NCBI GenBank assembly: GCA_903863295.1
Contig: CAIPBM010000162.1
Location: 1 to 44,837, forward strand
DNA: 44,837 nt
Direction of reading: 5' to 3'
Source of the DNA: an uncultured Verrucomicrobiota bacterium
GTDB taxonomy: Bacteria > Verrucomicrobiota > Verrucomicrobiia > Methylacidiphilales > UBA1321
Under the pieces are notes generated by a model. That model worked only from the letters and a program-made list of their open reading frames with translations, had not been told where the DNA came from and did no database searches. A program made the position numbers and the translations under genes. Positions 30,755-36,991 of the stretch are shown piece by piece (position 1 is the first letter of the stretch; the number at the start of each line of letters is the position of its first letter).

Positions 30755-30945
30755 ACGGTGGGAGCCTTTCGTGCAAGATCGCGGGTGTGAACAATGCGAC
30801 GCGTTAAGCACGAGTTCCATACCCGAGCGCGGACGCAACGAACGGTGCGTTTCCTATCCGTCAGGGTGTAGACTTGGCCGAGTGTTAGTCCGAGGGCGTG
30901 CCTGGCTTCGACTCCCTGCCATATGGGAGATTGGGATGAGTTCAT
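30751..30945 (-). CDS. Small basic protein upstream of integrase 2, 64 aa
   Basis: The frame MNSSQSPIWQGVEARHALGL ends in TGA that overlaps the integrase ATG as ATGA, the same coupling seen elsewhere in this operon. The sequence ARHALGLTLGQVYTLTDRKRTVRCVRARVWNSCLTRRIVHTRDLARKAPTV has the look of a small HTH protein with the 'xhTRDLar' end, but the match is loose. AAGAAGG sits only one base before the ATG, too close for a good ribosome site, so the true start may differ. It might be the first gene of the integrase-2 operon. Confidence 0.45.
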   Translation of the reverse strand: MNSSQSPIWQGVEARHALGLTLGQVYTLTDRKRTVRCVRARVWNSCLTRRIVHTRDLARKAPTV

Positions 30946-31098
30946 ACCTTCTTAGAACGGCTGGCGCTGGTAAAAATCAACGTCACTTTTAAAACTTTTT
31001 TTGATTATTTCGTTGTTCGTTTGAGCGCGTTGATGCTTGTTGAAGCATTCTGGCGACGCGTCTTGACCGTGCTGTAACCTCCCAGCTATGCCGATTTG
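30946..31098. promoter_or_regulatory. Divergent intergenic region with small palindrome
   Basis: This 153-base AT-rich spacer lies between the leftward integrase-2 operon and the rightward GYF/RDD gene. It contains a palindrome ATGCTT-GTTG-AAGCAT at 31033-31048 and a T-run near 30995-31001. It should hold promoters for both directions. A TTGACC at 31067-31072 with TATGCC about 14 bases later is a weak possibility only. Confidence 0.4.
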
Positions 31099-31950
31099 AT
31101 GCTCATCTCCATCGCACGCGACGGCCAGGAAATCGGCGAGTGGAGCGAGTACATCGTTCGGTCCTTCTACCAAGAGGGGCAATTGCTCGGCAGCGACCAC
31201 TATTGGCACGAGGGCATGACCGAATGGAAGCCGCTGCGGGATCTGATTAAACCTGCGTTGCCGCCGACTGCTACCCCTGAAATTGAGGTAACCCCGCCTG
31301 CTCTTCCTGAGCCACCACCTTTGCCGCCGCCTATACGGGAAACGGAACCGATGACCGCCGTCGAGGAAACCATGGGGAAGTTGGGGCCGTTCCCGGATGG
31401 CTGGACACCGGCCACCTTTCGCCGTCGATCGATGGCCAAGATGATCGATTACTTCGCACTGACGGTTGGTAGCGGTACGGTACTTTTCCTGATCCTCGTT
31501 CCAATCGCGTTGCTGGCTCCGCCCCCAACCGTATTCGTGTGGCTTGTGATCTTGCTCGGTTACCCCGTCTCGAACCTTCTCTTCTTTGCGTGGGATTGGG
31601 CCTGGGTGACCATGACAGGAACGACTCCCGGCAAATGGGTCTACGGCTTGCGTGTCGTCAATTCGGATGGAACCGAGGGCATCGCCTCGCGCACGTCCGC
31701 CAGGCGCTCCCATGCGTTGCTCCGTTCCCTCTGGTATCTCTTCGCCTATCCCTTTTTAACCTTTTGGCGTGTCGCCAGTGCGGAGAAGCAGTTCCTCCAT
31801 ACCGGCACAACAACCTGGGACAGTGACGCCGGGACTGCGGTGATAGGAAGGAAAATCGGGGTAGTTCGCACCATTGTTGCCGTGACCCTAACCGTGATTA
31901 GTTTCCTCAGCATTCTGCTTTGGTGCGCGGCTGCGTCATCAAACCTCTGA
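31099..31950 (+). CDS. GYF_2/RDD-family membrane protein
   Basis: Residues 1-50 (LISIARDGQEIGEWSEYIVRSFYQEGQLLGSDHYWHEGMTEWKPL) match GYF_2-type domains, with the 'G..T.WYdGM.eW.pl' ending. A Pro-rich linker (about 55-85) follows, then an RDD domain with RRRSMAKMIDYFAL (the Arg plus Asp signature) and transmembrane helices near 120-140, 145-170 and 255-280, including the characteristic TPGKWVYGLRVVNSDG loop. GYF_2-RDD fusions are common in Verrucomicrobia and Planctomycetes. Their function is not well known; a transport or membrane-organising role is assumed. A TTG at 31096 could also start it. It lies alone on the plus strand between two minus-strand blocks. Confidence 0.85.
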   Translation: MLISIARDGQEIGEWSEYIVRSFYQEGQLLGSDHYWHEGMTEWKPLRDLIKPALPPTATPEIEVTPPALPEPPPLPPPIRETEPMTAVEETMGKLGPFPDGWTPATFRRRSMAKMIDYFALTVGSGTVLFLILVPIALLAPPPTVFVWLVILLGYPVSNLLFFAWDWAWVTMTGTTPGKWVYGLRVVNSDGTEGIASRTSARRSHALLRSLWYLFAYPFLTFWRVASAEKQFLHTGTTTWDSDAGTAVIGRKIGVVRTIVAVTLTVISFLSILLWCAAASSNL

Positions 31951-32102
31951 CAAAAGGTGACGGGCCGCTGATCGTGATTTCAAGGTACCCTAAAACCGAG
32001 GAACAGCCCCACTTCGTCTTGAAATCGATAGGGCAATAGGTCTCTGGTGAGCGCTGAATAGAGGCATATCTGTTTGAAAAGGTACCAAATTGGTTGAGGT
32101 GA

Positions 32103-32132
32103 GTGCCGCGCCGAATTACTTCAGCGCGGCAC
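32103..32132 (-). terminator. Hairpin after the 41-aa gene
   Basis: GTGCCGCGC (32103-32111) and GCGCGGCAC (32124-32132) form a perfect 9-bp GC-rich stem with a 12-base loop, 11 bases beyond the stop of the small minus-strand gene. There is no clear T-run after it, so termination may be weak. It also faces the end of the GYF/RDD gene at 31950. Confidence 0.5.
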
Positions 32133-32142
32133 TGCGAACCGG

Positions 32143-32268
32143 TTAGTCCTTGACCCAAATGGGAAAGGCTTTTCCGGGCGGATATATGCGTCTTCCATCT
32201 TTGGTGGTTATCCACCGGACGAAAATTAGCCTGTATCCTGGCCGACAAGATTGATTATGCTTTTGCAT
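32143..32268 (-). CDS. Conserved-looking small protein, 41 aa
   Basis: The frame MQKHNQSCRPGYRLIFVRW ends at the stop codon at 32143-32145. GGAGG lies seven bases upstream of the ATG (AAAAGGAGGTTGTTATG on the minus strand), the best ribosome-binding site in this region. Residues continue ITTKDGRRIYPPGKAFPIWVKD. The 'yRliFvrWit.kdGkriyp.gkaFpiwv' pattern resembles a family of very small proteins of unknown function found near mobile or regulatory genes. Hairpins stand both after its stop (32103-32132) and before its start (32394-32427), so it is probably a separate transcription unit. Confidence 0.7.
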   Translation of the reverse strand: MQKHNQSCRPGYRLIFVRWITTKDGRRIYPPGKAFPIWVKD

Positions 32269-32393
32269 AACAACCTCCTTTTCTTGCCGTAGCACTTGAC
32301 GTCGGGTCAGGCAGGGTGCTTATTTACATGCTGATCAAAGCAGGTGACCTAGGACGACGTTCCCGCATGAACGGTGTCTGCGGAAATCTTACG

Positions 32394-32427
32394 AGGCCGA
32401 CGGAGAGCTCTAACTCTTCGTCGGCCT
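32394..32427 (-). terminator. Long hairpin downstream of the xre/irrE-like pair
   Basis: AGGCCGACG (32394-32402) and CGTCGGCCT (32419-32427) pair perfectly, and the stem continues inward through GAGAG/CTCTT to about 14 bp with one G-U pair and a 6-base loop. It begins 10 bases after the stop of the IrrE-like gene on the minus strand and most likely ends that transcript. A modest T-rich stretch follows. Confidence 0.65.
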
Positions 32428-32436
32428 TCAAAGTTT

Positions 32437-33036
32437 TCAAGCTAATATCGCGTTTAGAACCTCCTGCTTTATTAGTTGAAGCTGATGAGCGCGTCGTGCG
32501 GCGCAGGTCTTTGCGACTCCAAAGTCGTCGGCGCAGTGCCTAAGAATCTGGCGCTGTCTCGCCTCGGGTGATCCTCCCGTCCTGGGATGCACAAGATCTG
32601 AATGATGGTAAAATCTTTGACGGAATCGTAACGCATCCATTAGCAGCGCGCCGGCCAGATATTTAGCGTCACTTTCAAAACGCCGATACTCGCCGGCGTT
32701 CAATTTTGCGTCTCTTACACTGTCGAAGCCATTTTCAAAAAGTTGAGGATAGTGAATTAGAATATGGGCCTGCTCTTCTGCAAGAGTGAATCTAAACCTG
32801 GGCTCGTGGTCGAGCGCACTTTCGCGAACAAAAATGTGCTTACTTTTGGCGCAAAAGGCTTCTATGTCGTCAGGGAGGGATTTGACGAAAACTATCTGAT
32901 AATTTTGCTGATCAAGCATCCGCTCAATATCTAGTGCCCAAGGATGATTCGGTGAATACCGCCCAAAGTCGGAAGTAGCTTTTACTGCCGTCGCTTCAAG
33001 ACTACGACTGGCAAATGGGCGGTATTCGAAGCGCAT
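32437..33036 (-). CDS. IrrE/ImmA-like protein with altered HExxH motif
   Basis: This 199-residue protein has the IrrE/ImmA layout: strand YQIVFVKSLPDDIEAFCAK, HIFVRESALDHEPRFRFTLAEEQAHILIHY, then SDAKYLAGALLMDALRFRQRF, matching the 'RFTLAHELGHllLH....E.eAn.FAa.LLmP' signature. The catalytic HExxH is EEQAH (Glu87-His91), so the first zinc ligand His is replaced by Glu. Active relatives cut phage or stress repressors paired with them. Loss of one ligand suggests the protein now binds rather than cleaves, or uses Glu as ligand. It starts two bases after the XRE regulator stops, a classic repressor/antirepressor pair. It probably controls the element or its cargo. Confidence 0.75.
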   Translation of the reverse strand: MRFEYRPFASRSLEATAVKATSDFGRYSPNHPWALDIERMLDQQNYQIVFVKSLPDDIEAFCAKSKHIFVRESALDHEPRFRFTLAEEQAHILIHYPQLFENGFDSVRDAKLNAGEYRRFESDAKYLAGALLMDALRFRQRFYHHSDLVHPRTGGSPEARQRQILRHCADDFGVAKTCAARRAHQLQLIKQEVLNAILA

Positions 33037-33038
33037 GA

Positions 33039-33422
33039 TTAGTCCTGTAATTTATGGATGATCTCTTTCAATATGGCGTCGGAGACTTGCTTATTTCGGA
33101 CCGTTCTCAGAAATACAGGAACCAATTCTCTCTCTCCAATAATACTCACTAAATCCAAAGGAACAGTTTCATTAGCTTTGGCGGCAAGATCGTGATACTG
33201 CGACCAATCGTCTTCATGCTGAAGGCCGATGGCTTTGCCTAGCAGCTTAAGTTTTTTTGGATCTTGAGGGGGTCTGACCGTTCCGGTTTCGATTTTGGAG
33301 TAGTTGGAAGGAAGAAGCTCAGCTTCTCCCGCCACGATGCGTGCTGTCTTACCGGCTTTTTTCCGCTTCTCGAGCAGAAAGTGGCCGAAGCGCACGCAAG
33401 GGTTGAGGTGCTTATTTGACAT
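33039..33422 (-). CDS. XRE-family transcriptional regulator
   Basis: This 127-residue protein contains an HTH of the Cro/CI type: FGHFLLEKRKKAGKTARIVAGEAELLPSNYSKIETGTVRPPQDPKKLKLLGKAIGL, where SNYSKIETG is the recognition-helix end. The C-terminal half (LAAKANETVPLDLVSIIGERELVPVFLRTVRNKQ) resembles regulators paired with ImmA/IrrE proteins. Fifty bases upstream is an inverted repeat TTGTAAAA/TTTTACAA that could be its own operator. It is the most likely master regulator of this half of the element. The start is the first ATG; no clear Shine-Dalgarno site is seen. Confidence 0.85.
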   Translation of the reverse strand: MSNKHLNPCVRFGHFLLEKRKKAGKTARIVAGEAELLPSNYSKIETGTVRPPQDPKKLKLLGKAIGLQHEDDWSQYHDLAAKANETVPLDLVSIIGERELVPVFLRTVRNKQVSDAILKEIIHKLQD

Positions 33423-33471
33423 AGATATGGTTAGTTTGATTTTTATCGTAGAGTTTTACCTCTCGAATTAG

Positions 33472-33496
33472 TTGTAAAAATATCACAATTTTACAA
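33472..33496. promoter_or_regulatory. Inverted repeat, predicted XRE operator
   Basis: TTGTAAAA (33472-33479) and TTTTACAA (33489-33496) are perfect inverted copies separated by 9 bases, 50 bases upstream of the XRE start. The TTGTAA half-site appears again as a palindrome at 34410-34423 before the surface/RHS operon. Confidence 0.6.
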
Positions 33497-33514
33497 CATG
33501 GCAATTCTTTATTT

Positions 33515-33739
33515 TCAATCTTGCGGCACTATTTCGTAAAGTAGATTCAAAGTCGCAGAACGAAGACAGATGAATATGGCATTTGGGGTTTGGAGCATGT
33601 CACCATGTTTCAAGCGAACAACTGGCATCGTCTCTACACCTAGCGGCAAATCGACAGGTTGACCGCACGCGTCCTTTGTATATGGACGACGCGCCACACC
33701 CGACGAGACTAACACCCCGCTATCTATGTGAGCGCACAT
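33515..33739 (-). CDS. Doubtful small open frame, 74 aa
   Basis: On the minus strand a 74-residue frame (MCAHIDSGVLVSSGVARRPY...) reads moderately protein-like, with VVRLKHGDMLQTPNAIFICLRSATLNLLYEIVPQD at the end. GGAGG lies directly against its ATG, too close to work well, and a GTG a little downstream may be used instead. No family is recognised. It could be a gene remnant. Confidence 0.25.
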   Translation of the reverse strand: MCAHIDSGVLVSSGVARRPYTKDACGQPVDLPLGVETMPVVRLKHGDMLQTPNAIFICLRSATLNLLYEIVPQD

Positions 33740-33797
33740 CCTCCAATTCTTTTTTCACTTCCTGGCGCAGGCCGGGTGCTTCGGAACCTCTTGTCGA

Positions 33798-34090
33798 ATG
33801 TTTACTGTGGCCTGGAACAACTCGGCATACCGCCAAGCATTCTTGGCGATACCACAAGACCTCGAGGTGACCGACAAGCGGGGTCAGGCCATTCGTGATG
33901 TTGATATTCTCACACTTCGCACGTCTGATTTGGCGTTGTTTCAGTTGATGGCACCGAACTCGTTTCTGAGACAGTGCCGGAATTCATGCTGATGAAGTTT
34001 GCTGACATACCTAAGGTGCTGCTGCGAATAGATTTCAGAAAAGCTGATGACAGTCCTCACGACCGTTGTAAACTAATGCTGAGCGATTAA
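33798..34090 (+). pseudogene. Possible frameshifted gene remnant
   Basis: The frame MFTVAWNNSAYRQAFLAIPQD...RTSDLALFQ continues sensibly only if the phase shifts near 33938-33950, where the reading becomes GVVSVDGTELVSETVPEFMLMKFADIPKVLLRID and runs on to a TAA at 34088-34090. The two halves together would make about 95 residues. This pattern suggests a decayed gene, but neither half is recognised, and a stop codon in the second phase just before the proposed join limits confidence. Confidence 0.3.
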
Positions 34091-34475
34091 GAGAGGGTAG
34101 CAGGCGAGAGGGGTTTACTGAATGGGCGACAGCACGCCTCGGAGCATCCAAATTGAAGAGTTCACTCTGCCCCTATAATCTAGGGTCGTGATTTTGGGCT
34201 CTTCGCGCCCTTTCTCGTAAAGAATGATTGAGCTTTGGGCAAGCCTCGGCTACCAATCGCCACCATGCCCTCGTCTGTCGTACCAAAGATTTTCTATCAA
34301 AACTCCATGCCACGGGCGGGATCGACGTTGTTGAAAAACTAGGCGCAAGTCGCTGTAATCGAATCGGTTGTCGAGCTGATGATGCTTTGGCTCGCTCGAC
34401 ATTAAAATGTTACAATTTTGTAATCGTTGGAGCTTGACCTCATCCATTTCATTCTCCACTGTCGCCTAATCAGGT
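34091..34475. other. Upstream region of the surface/RHS operon, no gene seen
   Basis: No convincing gene was found in these 385 bases. Short frames on both strands have no start signals or recognisable content. A small hairpin GGGCTCTTCGCGCCC lies near 34196-34210. The regulatory palindrome at 34410-34423 and the promoter of the operon starting at 34476 should be here. Confidence 0.4.
34410..34423. promoter_or_regulatory. Palindrome TTACAA-TT-TTGTAA before the surface operon
   Basis: A perfect 6-2-6 palindrome, 52 bases before the first start codon of the operon and just after TAAAAT (34403-34408), which could be its -10 box. The half-site equals the one in the XRE operator at 33472-33496, though the spacing of the half-sites differs. 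Confidence 0.5.
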
Positions 34476-35285
34476 ATGAACATGTCCGAAAAAACTTATT
34501 TTCTCTGCGCAACCGTGCTTCTGATCATGTCCTTACATGCCGGTCGAGCACAAACGGCTCAACCAGTGGTTACCGCCCCGGTGACATCACAAGCTCAGTC
34601 AGCTCTTCAGACCTATCAACAAGAGCAACAGGCGCTGGCTCAAGAAGAGCAAACCTTGATCAACCAAGGGGCGACACAGGAAGAAATAACAACTTGGCAT
34701 CAGCAAAATGCCGCACGGTTTAACGCGCAGATTCAAAGAGCGCAAGCGATGTCGACCGCATCGTCGACGCAAAGCCTGCCCACAAATGTCCAGGTCAATA
34801 TTCCTGCGAATGCTTCTCCTGCCATGAAAGATTTCCTGACGAATCAAGCGCTATTGGCGAACGCCAGGGTGCAAATTCATAACCAGCTTGTGCAATCGTT
34901 ACCAGCGAATGCGACTGCAGATCAGGTCGAGCAGGCACAACAGCAAGAAGAGGCCGTTTTTCAGCAACAATATGGTCAAGCCATGGCGCTCCAAACTAAG
35001 CGAGCCCAAGCCGTGGCGGCGGAATCAGCCCAGTCGTTCGGCGCATTGCCTGCGCCCCCTCCAATTCCAACGGGTACTTCACCTCAATTGGCGGCTTTGC
35101 TGACGCTGAAATACCAAATCGCCAGCTCTCAGGCTCAAATATTGAAGAGCTATGCCACCGCTGATCCGGCGGTGAGGCAGGCCGCGCTGCAGCAATGGTC
35201 GAAGCAAAATGCCGTGCTCCTCCAGCAACTCCAACAACAAGCCGAAAATTTGTCTGAGGCAGGTCAAACGATTCAAACCAACTAG
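34476..35285 (+). CDS. Secreted Gln/Ala-rich coiled-coil protein
   Basis: This 269-residue protein begins with a signal peptide (MNMSEKTYFLCATVLLIMSLHAGRAQ, cleavage likely after HAGRA). The rest is Gln/Ala/Glu/Thr-rich and strongly helical: SALQTYQQEQQALAQEEQTLINQG, QVEQAQQQEEAVFQQQYGQAMALQ and QAALQQWSKQNAVLLQQLQQQAENLSEAGQTIQ. It should form extended coiled coils in the periplasm or on the surface. It is the first gene of a plus-strand run to 42443, eight bases before the YadA-like gene. An ATG at 34482 is an alternative start. It may be a stalk or chaperone for the surface proteins after it. Confidence 0.7.
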   Translation: MNMSEKTYFLCATVLLIMSLHAGRAQTAQPVVTAPVTSQAQSALQTYQQEQQALAQEEQTLINQGATQEEITTWHQQNAARFNAQIQRAQAMSTASSTQSLPTNVQVNIPANASPAMKDFLTNQALLANARVQIHNQLVQSLPANATADQVEQAQQQEEAVFQQQYGQAMALQTKRAQAVAAESAQSFGALPAPPPIPTGTSPQLAALLTLKYQIASSQAQILKSYATADPAVRQAALQQWSKQNAVLLQQLQQQAENLSEAGQTIQTN

Positions 35286-35292
35286 AAAACCA

Positions 35293-36108
35293 ATGCATAC
35301 ACGAACATTAATAAAACTGGCCTTCGCGCTGACCTTTGGGATCGTCCTGCAAACCCCCTGTTTGCGCGCGCAGATTTTCACGGCTCCACTCCAAGCCTCT
35401 ACGACTGGCACCAACCCGGTCGATTTTGAATTCCGTGCGGATGGGACGATGATCGCCAAAGGAAATTATACTTATTCAGCCAGTCTACTTTCTACAGATC
35501 AGGGCGGGGGAACCAGGCTGCTCTGGTTTCCATCACAAGGTGCTTTCCGTGTCGGATCGGTATCAAGTGGATTGACTTGTTGGGATCAGTCCAATATCGG
35601 CCCCACCTCAATGGCATTTGGTCAAGACACCACTGCTTATGGCTATATTTCTACTGCCATGGGAGACGAAAGTATTGCATCTGGCTTGGTCTCAACCGCC
35701 ATGGGTCAGCAAACCTCGGCCACCGGTATGTGGACGACAGCAATGGGATTTCTTTCGACTGCAACGGGAAATTATGCTGCGACGGCCATAGGATATGATA
35801 CAACCGCAAGCGGTGATGGATCAACTTCGATGGGGGTTTATACAAGAGCCCTAGGAACAAATTCTACGGCTGCCGGATGTTTTACAACGGCGACTGCGCA
35901 AACTTCGTTTGTCGTCGGCCTCTTTAATGTCGGAGGAGGTAACCCGACGACATGGGTTCCAACGGACCCACTATTTGAAATTGGAAATGGGACAGCTACT
36001 TCGCCTTCGGATGCCATGCTGGTGGATAAAAGCGGCAATGTAACGGCAACTACGTTCATCACGAAGGCCACTCCTGCTGCCGGGGATATACCGATGTTTG
36101 GTCATTAA
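35293..36108 (+). CDS. YadA-head-like beta-roll surface protein
   Basis: This 271-residue protein starts at ATG 35293, seven bases after the previous stop, with a signal peptide (MHTRTLIKLAFALTFGIVLQTPCLRAQ). Residues about 95-200 contain seven 14-residue repeats of the YadA head type: STAMGDESIASGLV, STAMGQQTSATGMW, TTAMGFLSTATGNY, then related copies with TAIGYDTTASG and STSMGVYTRALG. These form left-handed beta-rolls in trimeric adhesins and phage fibres. No membrane-anchor domain follows; the end (SDAMLVDKSGNVTATTFI) resembles the start of a tail-fibre type chaperone or Peptidase_S74-like region, but is cut short. It may be a secreted adhesin subunit. Confidence 0.8.
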   Translation: MHTRTLIKLAFALTFGIVLQTPCLRAQIFTAPLQASTTGTNPVDFEFRADGTMIAKGNYTYSASLLSTDQGGGTRLLWFPSQGAFRVGSVSSGLTCWDQSNIGPTSMAFGQDTTAYGYISTAMGDESIASGLVSTAMGQQTSATGMWTTAMGFLSTATGNYAATAIGYDTTASGDGSTSMGVYTRALGTNSTAAGCFTTATAQTSFVVGLFNVGGGNPTTWVPTDPLFEIGNGTATSPSDAMLVDKSGNVTATTFITKATPAAGDIPMFGH

Positions 36109-36139
36109 TCGCCGTTACCGGGTGAAAGGGCCTCATCGT

Positions 36140-36970
36140 ATGAAAAACAAACTTCGTCGTCGTGGAGCAACGTCCACCGAGTCATCGCTCACGCTCCAGC
36201 AGCTTGGCTTGATGCTCGGCATTTTTACGATTCTATCGGTGAGCTTAGAGGCGACTCAGCCCGCCTGGTGGACGGCAACCGGGGGGCCGCTGAATAGCAA
36301 TCCTCCCAATGATTACGCCGTGGCCAACCAGGGACAATTGAAGCAATTCACCCAGAAAGCAGCTGCTTATCTCAACGCCAATCTGACCAACGGAGCCGGT
36401 GCCACTCTCAACAGCATGGTCACGGGATGGAGTAACTATTACCAGACGAACGGCTATACTTCTACCAATCCTGCGCCAGCCGATTTAAAGGTCGTGAATC
36501 AAGGTCAGCTCAAATACATCGCCAGTCTTGTCTATCCTCAGCTTTCCACGGCGGGCTACATGTCCACGAATGTGCCCACCTGGCTTCAGACCAACGCGAG
36601 CGACTTCAAAGCGGCCAACCTGGGCGAGCTGAAACAAATCTTCGCGTTTCAAATCTCCGCGCCGCAAACGCCGATTAATCTCGTCGTTCAATTTGGAAGT
36701 ACCTCCGCGACCCTGACCTGGTCTGATCCTGTCGTCAGTGTCCAGAGCTTCACGGTGCAGTATAGCACGAATGGGGGTAGCAGCTGGACCACGGCGGCTA
36801 CGGTCGCGGGAAACGTTTTCACGGCCACTATGACGGGTCTGACCCTGGGATCCAACTACTCCTTCCGCGTCACGGCCAGCAACGGCGCCGGATCGTCAGC
36901 CCCCTCCACAGGAGACGCGGCACCGATCATCACGCTTTACACGCCGCTCGACGCCACCCTGGTGCCGTAA
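36140..36970 (+). CDS. Secreted protein with NQGQLK repeats and fibronectin type III domain
   Basis: The start is ATG 36140 (MKNKLRRRGATSTESSLTLQ), giving 276 residues with one hydrophobic segment (LGLMLGIFTILSVSLEATQ). Three repeats follow: VANQGQLKQFTQKAAAYLN, VVNQGQLKYIASLVYPQL and AANLGELKQIFAFQI, each about 55 residues apart. Such repeats occur in exported proteins of Verrucomicrobia and often precede RHS genes. Residues about 180-265 form a fibronectin type III domain (PQTPINLVVQFGSTSATLTWSDP...FTVQYSTNGGSSWTTAATV...NYSFRVTASNGAG). It lies 21 bases before the RHS gene, so it is probably its secreted partner. Confidence 0.8.
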   Translation: MKNKLRRRGATSTESSLTLQQLGLMLGIFTILSVSLEATQPAWWTATGGPLNSNPPNDYAVANQGQLKQFTQKAAAYLNANLTNGAGATLNSMVTGWSNYYQTNGYTSTNPAPADLKVVNQGQLKYIASLVYPQLSTAGYMSTNVPTWLQTNASDFKAANLGELKQIFAFQISAPQTPINLVVQFGSTSATLTWSDPVVSVQSFTVQYSTNGGSSWTTAATVAGNVFTATMTGLTLGSNYSFRVTASNGAGSSAPSTGDAAPIITLYTPLDATLVP

Positions 36971-36991
36971 ATTGATTTTGAGGATGATGTC

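Noticed and set aside
35590..35900. CRISPR-like repeats in the YadA-like gene
   Set aside because: The repeats are about 42 bases in steps of whole codons and encode the 14-residue beta-roll repeats; there are no spacers.
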